DNA of 64,000 bases, taken from NCBI GenBank assembly GCA_963738365.1, contig CAVTWH010000004.1, positions 165,901 to 229,900 of the forward strand, written 5' to 3'. This DNA comes from CAVTWH01 sp963738365 (lineage in GTDB: Bacteria; Actinomycetota; Actinomycetes; Mycobacteriales; Micromonosporaceae). The translations under genes were made by a program, and so were the position numbers. Shown here piece by piece: positions 37,021 to 47,900 of the stretch (the first letter of the stretch is position 1; every line of letters begins with the position of its first letter). The notes beneath the pieces were generated by a model. It saw nothing but the letters and a program-made list of their open reading frames with translations. It did no database searches and had not been told where the DNA came from.

Positions 37021-37044
37021 AGCCAACTCAGCCTGGCTGCTCCC
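37014..37044 (+). promoter_or_regulatory. Switching hairpin overlapping the riboswitch 3' end
   Basis: GGGAG (37014-37018) and CAGCCA (37020-37025) can pair with TGGCTG (37034-37039) and CTCCC (37040-37044), giving an 11-bp stem with one bulged A and an 8-base loop. The 5' arm is the conserved 3' edge of the aptamer, so the two folds exclude each other. Probably the expression platform (terminator-like). Confidence 0.6.
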
Positions 37045-37074
37045 ACCCAGTCGGGCCGTTCTCCCGGAGGCGCT

Positions 37075-38217
37075 GTGCACAGCCACCACCACAAGCACCC
37101 AGGTGAAGCCCACCTGCACGACAACTACGGCCCGGAGGCCCGCTACGCGGTAGCCGCCGAAGAGTCCCTACCCACCACGAAATGGGACGAGGAGATCGCC
37201 CGCGGGCTGGAGTACGGCCTGCCCGGCGCCGACTCGATCGTGGACAAGCGCATCCCCACCTTCTCCCGTGGCGAGTTGCCGCACTTCGCCGGCATCAACA
37301 CCTTCCTCAAGGCCCCCTACCTGGAGGACGTGCGCCGCTGCGGGGAGTACGACGTGGCCGTGCTGGGGGCGCCGTTCGACGGCGGTACCACCTACCGCTC
37401 CGGCACCCGCTTCGGCCCGCAGGGCATCCGCAAGATCTCCGCCCTCTACGGCCCCTACTCCTTCGAGCTCGGCGTGGACCTGCGCGAGTCGATCACCATC
37501 GCCGACCTGGGCGACATCTTCACCATCCCGGCCAACATCGAGAAGACCTTCGACCAGATCTCCAAGGCGGTCGCGCACGTCTACGAGTCCGGGGCGTTCC
37601 CGGTGGTGCTCGGCGGCGACCACTCGATCGGCTACCCCACCGTCCGCGGCGTCGCCCAGCATATGCAGGGCAAGCTGGGCATCATCCACTTCGACCGGCA
37701 CGTGGACACCCAGGAGACCGACCTGGACGAGCGGATGCACACCACGCCGTGGTTCCACGCCACCGACATCCCCAACGTGCCGCCGAAGAACCTCGTGCAG
37801 ATCGGCATCGGCGGCTGGCAGGCGCCCCGCCCCGGGGTCAAGGTCGGCCGGGAGCGCGGTACCACCATCATGACCGTCACCGACTCCGTCGAGATGGGCA
37901 TCGAGGCCGCCGCCGAGCGGGCCCTCGAAGTGGCCTGGGACGGCGCCGACGCGGTGTGGCTGTCGTTCGACGTGGACTGCCTCGACGCCGCCTTCGTGCC
38001 CGGTACCGGCTGGCCCGAGCCGGGCGGCTTCCTGCCCCGCGAAGTGCTCAAGTTCATCCAGTTGATCGCCGAGAAGCCGCTGGCCGGCATCGAGGTGGTC
38101 GAGTGCTCCCCGCCGTACGACAACGCCGAGATCACCGCGCTCATCGCCACCCGGGTCATCTGCGACACCCTGGGCTGCCTGGTGCGCGCCGGTCACCTTC
38201 CCCGCAACCGCGCCTGA
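37075..38217 (+). CDS. gdmH: Probable guanidine hydrolase (ureohydrolase family)
   Basis: A 380-aa arginase/agmatinase-fold enzyme, probably hydrolysing guanidine to urea and ammonia. Metal ligands are seen in GGDHSIG, HFDRHVDTQE and SFDVDCLDAAFVPG. The segment GTGWPEPGG has Trp where agmatinases usually have Thr (GTGTPEPGG), as in GdmH-type guanidine hydrolases. The N-terminal extension is His-rich (HSHHHKHPGEAHLHD) and could bind nickel. The start is GTG 37075 with GGAGG at 37066-37070; longer readings would run through the riboswitch. No nickel-insertion genes are adjacent. The assignment rests on the riboswitch, the Trp and the transporter; agmatinase is the alternative. Confidence 0.82.
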   Translation: MHSHHHKHPGEAHLHDNYGPEARYAVAAEESLPTTKWDEEIARGLEYGLPGADSIVDKRIPTFSRGELPHFAGINTFLKAPYLEDVRRCGEYDVAVLGAPFDGGTTYRSGTRFGPQGIRKISALYGPYSFELGVDLRESITIADLGDIFTIPANIEKTFDQISKAVAHVYESGAFPVVLGGDHSIGYPTVRGVAQHMQGKLGIIHFDRHVDTQETDLDERMHTTPWFHATDIPNVPPKNLVQIGIGGWQAPRPGVKVGRERGTTIMTVTDSVEMGIEAAAERALEVAWDGADAVWLSFDVDCLDAAFVPGTGWPEPGGFLPREVLKFIQLIAEKPLAGIEVVECSPPYDNAEITALIATRVICDTLGCLVRAGHLPRNRA

Positions 38218-38234
38218 CCTCCCGGGAGATAGCG

Positions 38235-39239
38235 ATGAACCGCACCGCACGCGGACGGCTCGCCGCCGCTCTGCTCGCCGTCGTGACGCTGGCCGCCCTG
38301 GTCGGCTGTGGCCCGGAGAAGGCGGCCTCCGCCTCGGGCAAGGTGACCCTCGGGTTCAGCGCCTGGCCCGGCTGGTTCCCCTGGCAGGTGGCCCAGGACC
38401 AGGGGCTCTTCGCCAAGAACGGCGTGGACGTGGAGCTGAAGTACTTCGACAACTACCTGGACAGCCTGACCGCCCTGTCCACCGGCAACCTGTCGGCCAA
38501 CAGCCAGACCCTCAACGACACGCTCATCTCCGTCAGTGGGGGCGCCAAGCAGACCATCGTGCTGGTCAACGACAACTCCACCGGCAACGACCAGATCATC
38601 GCCGCCCCCGGCATCAGCTCGGTGGCGCAGCTGCGCGGCAAGACCATCGCCGTGGAGGCCGGCACCGTCGACCACTTCCTGCTCCTGCTGGTGCTGCAGA
38701 AGGCCGGGCTGACCGCCAAGGACGTGACCATCAAGGCGCTGCCCACCGCGGACGCGGCGGCGGCGTTCAAGACCGGTCAGGTGGACGCGGTGGGCGCGTT
38801 CGCGCCGTTCACCACGACCGCCCTGGAGCGCTCGGGCAGCACCGCGATCGCCAGCTCGAAGGACTTCCCCGGAGCCATCCCCGATCACCTGGTCTTCGGC
38901 GCCGACTTCGTGGCCAAGCACCCCAAGGAGGTCCAGGCGGTGGTGCAGACCTGGTTCGACACCCTCAAGTGGATCGCTGCGAACAAGGACAAGGCGGTGG
39001 GCATCATGGCCGGCAAGGCCGGCGTGAGCGTGGCCGACTACGCCAGTTACGACGCGGGTACCACCATCTTCACCCGGGAGCAGAACCTGTCCGCGTTCGC
39101 CTCCGGCGGTGCGTCGACCAACCTGGACCACCAGGCCGGCCAGATCGCCCAGTTCCTGGTGGACACCGGCCTGGCACAGAGCAAGCCGTCGCTGGACGGG
39201 TTGCTGGAGGCCAAGTTCGTGCAGGCGGTGTCGTCATGA
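38235..39239 (+). CDS. ABC transporter substrate-binding lipoprotein, probable guanidine importer
   Basis: A 334-aa periplasmic-binding protein of the nitrate/sulfonate/taurine type (NMT1-like). The lipobox is LAALVGCG; the start of the mature domain VTLGFSAWPGWFPWQVAQDQGLF is typical. ATG 38235 is preceded by GGGAG. It lies 17 bp after the hydrolase gene under the same riboswitch, so guanidine (or a related cation) is the inferred ligand. The stop overlaps the permease start (ATGA). Confidence 0.88.
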   Translation: MNRTARGRLAAALLAVVTLAALVGCGPEKAASASGKVTLGFSAWPGWFPWQVAQDQGLFAKNGVDVELKYFDNYLDSLTALSTGNLSANSQTLNDTLISVSGGAKQTIVLVNDNSTGNDQIIAAPGISSVAQLRGKTIAVEAGTVDHFLLLLVLQKAGLTAKDVTIKALPTADAAAAFKTGQVDAVGAFAPFTTTALERSGSTAIASSKDFPGAIPDHLVFGADFVAKHPKEVQAVVQTWFDTLKWIAANKDKAVGIMAGKAGVSVADYASYDAGTTIFTREQNLSAFASGGASTNLDHQAGQIAQFLVDTGLAQSKPSLDGLLEAKFVQAVSS

Positions 39240-40102
39240 TCGACACGATGCGGGCGGCGCCGGTCGACGGCGGGCGGGGCGCCTGGGCGGCGCTGCCCCG
39301 CCGTCGCCCCGCCGCCCGCCCGGCCCGCCTGCTGGCCATCCGTACCCCCATCAGCCGCCCGGCCACCATCGCGCTCACCGTGCTGTCCATCCTGGTACCG
39401 CTGGCGGTGTGGCAGGTGCTCAGCGCGGTGGTGGACGGCCAGCCCGACTACCTGCCCTCCCCGGCGCAGGCGGTGCAGGCCGGCTGGGAGATGGCCCGCA
39501 CCGGGCAGCTGTGGACCGACACCTGGGCCAGCCTCCAGCGGGTACTGGAGGGCTTCGGCATCGCGGTGGCCATCTCGATCCCGCTGGGCATCGTGATGGG
39601 CAGCTTCGTCGCCGGCAACGCGGCACTGGAGCCGTTCCTCGGCCTGGTCCGCTACCTGCCGGCCGCCGCCTTCACCCCGCTGCTGCTGCTCTGGCTGGGG
39701 CTGGGGGAGGCGCCGAAGCTGGCGCTGATCGCCGTCGGCACGGTCTTCTTCAACACCCTGATGACCGCCGACGTGGTACGCCAGGTGCCCCGGGCGCTCA
39801 TCGACGTGTCGTACACGCTCGGCGCCCGGCGGGGCGAGGTGCTCTGGAAAGTGATCATCCCGCACTCGTTACCCGGGCTGATCGACGCCGTCCGGGTCAA
39901 CTTCGCCGCCGCCTGGAACCTCCTGGTAGTGGCCGAGCTGCTGGCCGCCGAGGCGGGCCTGGGCTTCCGGATCGCCCGCAGCGCCCGGTTCGTGCACGTG
40001 GACCAGATCTTCGCGGTGCTCATCGTGATCGGCCTGATCGGCGTGGTCACCGACGTGTCGCTGCGGGCACTGCGCGACCGGGTGGGGCGGTGGGTACCGT
40101 GA
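39236..40102 (+). CDS. ABC transporter permease, probable guanidine importer
   Basis: A 288-aa permease of the SsuC/TauC type with about six helices. The EAA-loop region is visible as YTLGARRGEVLWKVIIPHSLPGLID. The start ATG 39236 overlaps the binding-protein gene, and its stop overlaps the ATPase gene (GTGA). Single permease, probably a homodimer. Confidence 0.9.
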   Translation: MIDTMRAAPVDGGRGAWAALPRRRPAARPARLLAIRTPISRPATIALTVLSILVPLAVWQVLSAVVDGQPDYLPSPAQAVQAGWEMARTGQLWTDTWASLQRVLEGFGIAVAISIPLGIVMGSFVAGNAALEPFLGLVRYLPAAAFTPLLLLWLGLGEAPKLALIAVGTVFFNTLMTADVVRQVPRALIDVSYTLGARRGEVLWKVIIPHSLPGLIDAVRVNFAAAWNLLVVAELLAAEAGLGFRIARSARFVHVDQIFAVLIVIGLIGVVTDVSLRALRDRVGRWVP

Positions 40103-40869
40103 GCGGAACCCTGCAACTGGCCGCGGTGGGCAAGGACTTCACCACCCGCTCCGGACCGGTACAGGCGCTGGACTCCATCGACCTGACCGTCCCCAGTGGA
40201 CAGTTCGTCTGCGTGGTCGGTGCCAGCGGCTCCGGCAAGTCGACCCTGCTGTCACTGATCGCCGGCCTGGCGGCGCCCAGCTCCGGCCAGGTGCTGCTGG
40301 ACGGCGCCCCGGTCACCGGACCCGGCCCGGACCGGGGCTGCGTCACCCAGGGCGGCGCGGTCTACCCGTGGCGCACCGTCGAACGCAACGTCGCCTTCGG
40401 CCTGGAACTGCTCCGCCTGCCGAAGTCCGAACGGGAGCAGCGGGTCTCCTGGTACCTGGCCGAGACCGGGCTCACCGGGCTGCGCCGGGCACTGCCCAAA
40501 CAGCTGTCCGGCGGGCAGCGCCAGCGGGTGGCGATCGCCCGGGCACTGGTCTGCGAGCCGCAGATCCTGCTGCTCGACGAGCCGTTCGGCGCCCTGGACG
40601 TGCAGACCAAGGAGGACATGCAGGTCTTCCTGCGCCGGGTGTGGCGGGACACCGGTACCACCGTGCTGATGGTCACCCACGACGTGGAGGAGGCGGTCTT
40701 CCTCGGCGAACGGGTGGTGGTGCTGGCCAGCGACCCCGGCCGGGTGGCCGCCGACATCGTCGTCGACCTGCCCGCCGAGCGGGACCTCACGCTCAAGCGG
40801 GACCCGCACTTCCTGGCCCTGCGCGCCCAGGTCGAGGACCTGGTCCGCACCTTCCACCACGCCAGCTGA
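40099..40869 (+). CDS. ABC transporter ATP-binding protein, probable guanidine importer
   Basis: A 256-aa SsuB/TauB-type ATPase: Walker A VGASGSGKST, Q-loop VTQGGAVYPWRT, signature LSGGQRQR, Walker B ILLLDEPFGALD and H-loop MVTHDVEEAV. The start GTG 40099 overlaps the permease stop; GTG 40090 is also possible. Last gene of the riboswitch operon. Confidence 0.92.
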   Translation: MSGTLQLAAVGKDFTTRSGPVQALDSIDLTVPSGQFVCVVGASGSGKSTLLSLIAGLAAPSSGQVLLDGAPVTGPGPDRGCVTQGGAVYPWRTVERNVAFGLELLRLPKSEREQRVSWYLAETGLTGLRRALPKQLSGGQRQRVAIARALVCEPQILLLDEPFGALDVQTKEDMQVFLRRVWRDTGTTVLMVTHDVEEAVFLGERVVVLASDPGRVAADIVVDLPAERDLTLKRDPHFLALRAQVEDLVRTFHHAS

Positions 40870-40889
40870 CCCGCGGCGCACGACACGCG

Positions 40890-40922
40890 GCTGCGATCCG
40901 ACCACCCCGGCCGGATCGCAGC
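40890..40922. terminator. Bidirectional hairpin terminator
   Basis: A perfect 11-bp stem GCTGCGATCCG / CGGATCGCAGC with an 11-base loop, between the convergent importer operon and the LuxR-type gene. Confidence 0.75.
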
Positions 40923-40947
40923 TGCCGCTGCGCATTCCGGCGCGGGC

Positions 40948-41202
40948 TCACGCCTCGGTGATGTGCTGGACGATGTCCAGGGTCACCACGCCGGCCTGGC
41001 CGAGCAGCACACCGAGCGCCAGCAGGCTGGCCACGCCGCAGCGGCGGCACAGGTCGTCCAGGCGACGGCGCACCGTGCGTTCACTGATGCGTAGGCTCTT
41101 GGCGATGTATTGATGCGTCTTGCCCGTTACCAGATGGTTCACCAGGAGCCGGTCCTGGAGGCTGAGATCGGTGACGCTCAGTTGGGTCGGTAAGTGGTCC
41201 AC
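40948..41202 (-). CDS. Short LuxR-type helix-turn-helix protein
   Basis: An 84-aa protein that is little more than a LuxR/GerE DNA-binding domain: LSLQDRLLVNHLVTGKTHQY, then LRISERTVRRRLDDLCRRCG, followed by a hydrophobic tail (SLLALGVLLGQAGVV). No sensor domain is present. The start is ATG 41202. It is divergent from the BMP-like gene near the Rhs toxin locus, so it may regulate that locus. Confidence 0.72.
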   Translation of the reverse strand: MDHLPTQLSVTDLSLQDRLLVNHLVTGKTHQYIAKSLRISERTVRRRLDDLCRRCGVASLLALGVLLGQAGVVTLDIVQHITEA

Positions 41203-41373
41203 TGCGCGCCCTCCACGCTTGCCCCCGTGTGCAGGGATTCTGGCAGTTCACCAGGTCCGGCCGGTAGGGCTCTGCCGTGTGAGAGTTGCCGGCGTCGATG
41301 GGACTTCCGCAGCCCAGCGGGGGTGGGTAACATCCGGGCGGCTCGGACACGTGGCGAACGGGGGAACGCAACC

Positions 41374-41871
41374 ATGCGCTGGCCGCGACGCAGGGTCCTG
41401 GTGGCAGGCGCCATCGCAGTGGTGGCCCTGGCGGCCGCCGGGATCTGGGCACTGTGGCCGGACCACCGGCCGGCACCGCCGCGGGCACGCCAGTACACGG
41501 CGTTCTCCGCGTGTCTGGCCACCGATCCGCAGGGGGTCACCGGCCAACCGGCCGCCGCGGTGTGGGCCGGCATGCAGGACGCTTCGCTGAAGACCCTGAT
41601 GAAGGTCTCCTACCTGGCGGTCCCCGGACAGCGCAGCGCCGACAACATCCGTCCGTACCTCGCCGGCCTGGTGCAGAAGAAGTGCGACATCGTGGTGGCC
41701 GCCGATCCGCTGACCGTGACCACAGCCGCCGACTCGGCGGCTGCCTTCCCCACCACCAGGTTCCTGTTGGTGGGAACGGCAGCGAGCGGCCGCAACGTGG
41801 TGACGGTGCCGGGCGATCCGGCGGCGCTGCGCGCATCGGTCGCCACTGAGCTGGAACGCCTGGCCGCCTAG
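41374..41871 (+). CDS. Membrane-anchored BMP-like protein
   Basis: A 165-aa protein with one N-terminal membrane helix (VLVAGAIAVVALAAAGIWAL) and an exposed domain resembling part of the BMP-family (Med/PnrA) binding fold: YTAFSACLATDPQGV, VSYLAVPGQRSADNIRPYLAGL and FPTTRFLLVGTAA. It is about half the length of a full BMP binding protein, so it may represent only one lobe. It sits directly upstream of the Rhs toxin gene. The function is unknown. Confidence 0.65.
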   Translation: MRWPRRRVLVAGAIAVVALAAAGIWALWPDHRPAPPRARQYTAFSACLATDPQGVTGQPAAAVWAGMQDASLKTLMKVSYLAVPGQRSADNIRPYLAGLVQKKCDIVVAADPLTVTTAADSAAAFPTTRFLLVGTAASGRNVVTVPGDPAALRASVATELERLAA

Positions 41872-41906
41872 GAACTGTTGTCGTGGCCGGTTCCGGTCAA
41901 CAGTTC
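41872..41906 (+). terminator. Hairpin between the BMP-like gene and the Rhs gene
   Basis: Stem GAACTGTTG (41872-41880) / CAACAGTTC (41898-41906), 9 bp, with an inner GCCGG/CCGGT pairing in the 17-base loop. Likely terminator of the small gene. Confidence 0.6.
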
Positions 41907-41976
41907 TGCGAGCCATTGATCAAGCCCACCGGGTAGCCCCAGAATCACCCTAAGTAACGGGGTGAGGGAGAGCAGC

Positions 41977-44900
41977 GTGAAGACACGCGGGCGGCGGAAC
42001 CGGCGGCTGCGCGCTGCGGGCGGCCGATGGTTGGCCACGGTACTCACCGTCACGGTGATGTTCACCATCGCTGTCCCGGCGCAGAACGCCACGCACATGG
42101 GCCCGTTCTCCTTCTCCCTGTCCAGGCTGCTCGACTGGATCGGGACGCCGGTGGCGTGGGGCGCTCCACCGATGCCGCCCACGCCCAAACAGGCCGGTGG
42201 CACGGCCAAGGGCGTCACCCACCGCGCCACCACGGCCCAGACCCGGGCCGGATCCGGGGCCGGTCACGCGCCGGGCCGCGGCGCCGGTGAGCTGGCCAAA
42301 TACCACACCCCGAAGGGCCCTGCGGCACAGGGCAAGAGCGGCCCGTCCGGCGGCGGCACGTTCGACCCGGCGACCAGTAAGCGTCAGGCCGACCAGTCCT
42401 CCGCCACCACGGACGTCTACCTCAACGCCGACGGCTCCCGCACCAGGCGGGTCTACGAGGGACCGGCCAACTACCGGGCCACCGACGGCACCTGGCAGCC
42501 CATCGACCTATCCCTGGCGACTGGCAAGGACGGCCGCCTCGACACCCGCACTCCCGCAGCGGCAGCGGTGACCTTCGCCCGCAGCGCCGCCGATCCGGTC
42601 CTCGAGTCGGTGTCCGCCGGCGCCGGACAGTCCATCGGGTACGGCCTGCAGGGCGCCGCCGCGGTCGTCCCCACCGTCGACGGATCGACGGCCACCTACC
42701 CGTCCGTCCTCACCGGCACCGACCTGCAGTTGCAGACCTTCGCCGGTGGCTACAAGGAGACCCTCGTCCTGACCTCGGCCGACGCGCCGACCAGCTGGGT
42801 CTTTCCGCTCACCCTGCACGGCCTCGCCGCCCGCCTGACCACCGGTGGCGACGTGCAGTTCGTCGACGCCAAGGGCACCGTGGTGCAGACCACCCCGGCA
42901 GCCTTCATGACCGACTCGAAGTTCGACCCCCAGTCCGGGGAGCCGGCGCTGTCCCGGGCGGTCAGCTACAGCCTGGTCGACCTGCCGGACGGCGGGACCG
43001 GGCTGAAGATGACCGCCGACCCGTCCTGGATCCACGACCCGGCCCGCGTCCTACCCATCCGCGTCGACCCCAGCACAACCAACGAGTACCCGGGCGGCGG
43101 CACCTACGCGGAAAGCTCCAACCCGGGGGACAACCACATGGCCAACGAGCTGAAGGTGGGTACCTCCGACGGCAGCTCGGTCCACGCATACTCCTTCCTG
43201 AAATTCAGCTCCTTCGGCACCGACTACGCCAACACCCACATCACCGCCGTGAGGCTGCACATCTTCGACTTCTGGGCATGGACCTGCACGGCCAAGCCGT
43301 TCTCGGTCAACCCGATCACCCAGAGCTGGACGACGCCGGGGGTCACCTCCTACCCCGGCCCGTCGTTCGGCGGCTCCATCGGGTCGGTGACCGCCAACCC
43401 GGGTGCCGCCTGTAGCAACACGGCTCACAACCCCGCCGTCGGGACCTGGATGGCGGTGTGGCTGGATACCACCACGTTCAACTCGTGGGCCCGCGGCGGT
43501 ACCAACAACGGCCTGGCGATCACCGCGTCGCAGAGCGACAAGACGCAGTGGAAGCAGTTCGCCTCGACGAACACCGGCAACATGCCATACCTCGAGGTCA
43601 CCTACGACGTGAACACCCCGCCGGTGGTGGACCAGCAGTACCCTCCGGCCAACTATGCCGCGCCGACCCTGACGCCCGAGCTGATCGCCGCCGGTCACGA
43701 CCCGGACAACTTCCCCAACTCCACCGTGAACTGGGACTTCAAGATCTACCAGGCGGACGCCAACGGCGCCCTGACGATGATCAAGGATTCGGGTTGGCAG
43801 GCCAACGGTGACTACGTGGTCCCGTCCGGAGTCCTGCAGTGGGGGAAGACCTACTTCTGGCAACCCATTTCCGGTGACGGGTCGATCGGCAGCGACTACT
43901 ACGACGCCTACAGCTACCTCACTCCGATCAGCACCACAGTCCCACAGCCGCTGATCACGTCGCAGCTGTCCCAGAACGACGGCCACGGGTTCGACCCGAG
44001 TATCGGCAACTTCACCACCTCGGCGACGGACGCACAGCTCAACGGGGTCGGGCCGGCCGTGGCCATCGAGCGCAACTACAACAGCCGCGATCCCCGGGTC
44101 AGCCAGGCCACTGGGGCGGGCTGGTCGACCGTGCTGGACGCCCGAGCCACCGTGGACGCGGCCGGCAACGTGGTGGTGACCTACCCGGACGGCCAGGAAG
44201 TCGGATTCGGCAAGAACGCCGACGGTACCTTCTCGCCGCCGTCCGGCCGGTTCGCCACCCTGAAGGTGACCACCACGCCGGCCGGCTACACCCTGACCGA
44301 CAAGCAGGGCCTCACCTACGCGTTCAGCCAGTCGCTCGGCACCGGCGTCTACGGCCTCAGCTCCGTCACCGACGTCGCCGGCCGCGCCGAGACGCTCACC
44401 TACACCGCCAACCAGGTCACCACGGTGGCCTCCTCGGTCTCCGGGCGCGCCCTGCACCTGACCTGGTCGACACCGACCGGCGCCACCGCCGCCCACGTCG
44501 CCACGATCGTCACCGACCCGGTCACCGCCGGCAGCCCGGCCACCGCGCTCACCTGGATCTACAACTACACCGGCGACAAGCTCACCAAGGTCTGCCCGCC
44601 GACCTCGACGACCAACTGCGTCACCTACACCTACACCACCACCACCCAGTACCCGAACACGGTCACCGACCTGGGGCCGCACTCGTACTGGCGGATGGCC
44701 GACCCGGCCGGCAGCGCCACCGCGGCCAACAGCGTGCTGATCAACACCGCGGACGGTCCGGCCAGCTACAACAACGTGACCCTCGGCCAGCCCGGCCCGC
44801 TGCCCGGCAGCTCCGGAACCTCTGCCAGCTTCAACGGGTCGTCGTCGTTCGTGCAGCTGCCCAAGAGCCTGGTCACCACCGCCAGCTACCAGAGCGTGAG

Positions 44901-47900
44901 CCTGTGGTTCAAGACCTCCACGCCCAATGGCGTCCTGTTCAGCTACCAGAACGATCCGGTCACCAACGCGAGCACCCCCAACAACTACACACCCGCGCTC
45001 TACATCGGCTCGGACGGCAAGTTGCAGGGCATGTTCTGGACGGCGGACGGCCTCACCGTCCCACCGATGGCCAGCACCGCGTCCGTGGCCGACGGCCAGT
45101 GGCACCAGGTCGTGCTCAGCGGCGCCGGTAACACCCAGTCGCTCTACCTCGACGGCACCAGGCTGGCCACCCGCGCCGGTCAGATCAGCGGCGGGGCGAC
45201 CAGCAACACACTGGTGGGCGCCGGCTTCCTGGGCGGCTCCTGGCCGGACCAGCCGCATTACCCGCCCGTGAACAACACCGGTTACGCCACCTTCTACAAC
45301 GGGCTGATCTCCGACTTCGCGGTCTTCGACCAGACCCTCGGGCAGAGCGCGGTGACCGCGCTCTACGGATCCGGCCACAGCAGCGGCGTGGTGCTCGCCT
45401 CCGTCCTGCGGCCGTCCGTCAACCCGCTGGCCCAGGTCAACTACGACAGCCTGACCGGCATCGTCACCCAGGTCACCGACGAGAACGGCGGCGTCTGGCA
45501 CGTCGACGCGCCGAAGGTACAGGGGTCGAGCGCCGCCTACGACGGGGCGGTGCTGGGCCAGCGGCCCGCCGACTACTGGCGGCTGTCCGACCCGGTGGGT
45601 GTCGGGACGGCGGCCAACACGGTGCACGGCGGCACCGCCACCTACACGAACACGACGCTGGGCGCGCCGGCGCCGTTCAACGTCACCGACGCCACCGCCG
45701 CGAACTTCGACGGCTCCAGCTCGTACGTGACCCTGCCGTCGAACTTCGCCAGTACCAACGGCAACCAGACGCTGTCGCTGTGGTTCCGCACCACCACCAC
45801 CAACGGCGTGATCTTCTCGTACCAGCAGGCGGCCATCAGCGCCGGCTCGACCACCTTCAACTACACCCCGGCGCTCTACGTCGGGTCGGACGGCAAGTTG
45901 TGCGCCGGCTGGTGGAGCAGCAGCGGTCTCGGCCCCATCGCCAGCCCCGCGGCGGTCACCGACGGCAAGTGGCACCACGTGGTGATGGCTGCCGCGAGCT
46001 CCACCCAGACCGTCTACCTCGACAGCAGTGCCATCGGTACGCGCGCCGCGCCCGTCGGCGTCGCCGGGCAGGCCAACGCCTACCTCGGCACCGGGTACAT
46101 CGCCGGCGCCTGGCCCGACCAGCCGCACACCGGCAGCACCGCGACGCCGATGTACTTCTCCGGCACCATCGCCGACGTCGCCCTGTTCAACACGCAGCTG
46201 ACCGCCAGCCAGGTCAGCGACGAGTACGACGCGCTGCACAGCACGCTCACCGCGGCTGACGGCTCCAGCCTGGCGCCGGTCTCGCAGACGGTGAAGATCA
46301 CCGACCCGGGCAACCACTCGGTGTCCAACGTCTACGACCCGCTGAACGGGTTCCGCCAGGTCGCCCAGGTCGACGACGCCGGCGACACCACGACCTACGG
46401 CTTCGACAGCGGCGGGTTCCTCAACACCACCACCGACCCGAACGGCAACGTCACCACCACGGGCCACGACGTACGGGGCAACACCACGTCCCAGACGACC
46501 TGCCAGGACCAGGTCAACAACAAGTGCGCCACGGTGTACTTCACCTACTACCCCGACGACACCACCGCGACGCTCACCACCGCGGACCCCCGCAACGACC
46601 TGGTGCTGACCACGCGGGACGGGCGTTCGGCGTCGGCGACGGACAACACCTACCTGACCTCGTTCAGCTACGACACCCTGGGCAACCGCACCGGCGTGAC
46701 CTCGCCGGCAGTGGCGGGCAGCCCGTCCGGCCGCACCACCACCACCGCGTACACCGACGGGACCACGGTCGCCGCCTACGACACCGGCTTCGCGCCGAAG
46801 GGGCTGCCCTACCGGGCCACCACGCCGGGCGGCGGTGTCCAGACCACCGTCTACTACCACAACGGCGACATCGCCCAGGTCACCGACGCGGCCGGTCAGG
46901 TCACCCGGTACAGCTACGACAACCTGGGTCGGCCGGTGGCCAGCACGGTCATCTCCAACGCCTATCCCGCCGGCCTGACCACCTCGTTCACCTTCGACGG
47001 CCTGGGCCAGGTGCTCACCGAGACCGACCCGCCGGTCACCAACCAGGTCACCGGCGCCATCCACACGGCGCGGACCACCAATGTCTACGACGTGGACGGC
47101 AACGTCCTCACCCAGACCGTGGCGGACCTGACCGGCGGCGACGCCTCCCGGACGGTGACCACCACCTACACCATCCACGACCAGGTGAAGACGGTCACCG
47201 ACCCCACCACCGCGCTGACGACCTACACCTACGACGCGTACGGCAACCGCGCCACCCAGGTCGACCCGAACGGCGTCGAGACCGACTACACCTACGACGC
47301 GCACGCCCACCTGCTGACGTCGACCCTCAAGGGCTACACCGGCGACCCGAACCACCCGAGCGCCCCCACCGACCTGCTCGAGTCCTGGCGCTTCTACGAC
47401 CCGGCCGGCCGGCTGGCCTCCATCAAGGACTCGATGGGCTGGGTGACCGCCTACCAGTACTACGACGACGGCCACGTCTTCACCATCACCCGCAGCAACC
47501 CGGCGACCGGGGAGTCCTTCGAACAGCAGCGCAACACCTACGACGCGGCCGGCAACCCGGACACGACGATCAACAACAACGGCGCCACCACCACGAAATA
47601 CACGGTGGACGCCGGCGGGCGTACCACCCAGGTGGCGCTCGATCCGACCGGGGTGAACCGCACCACCAGCTACACCTACTCGCCGGACGATCTGATCACC
47701 AGTACCACGATCGCCGGCGCGGGCGGCAGCGCTGTCACCGACGCAACCTACGACCCGCTAGGCCGGATGACGTCGCAGACCCTGCACAGTCCCGGCCTCA
47801 CCCCGATCGGCCGGTGGCCGCTCAACGACGGCGCGGGCAACACTGCGCGGGACACCTTCGGCAACGATCAGGCATCGAGCTCGGGGCCGCAGGGCTGGTC

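Noticed and set aside
36859..37074. A longer N-terminus for the guanidine hydrolase starting at 36859
   Set aside because: It would translate straight through the guanidine riboswitch; GTG 37075 has a ribosome binding site and matches the family start better.
43051..47475. A 1474-codon open frame antisense to the Rhs gene
   Set aside because: It is the mirror of a GC-rich repetitive gene; the Val/Gly/Arg-rich product has no domain pattern and the sense frame has clear Rhs, LamG and YD motifs.
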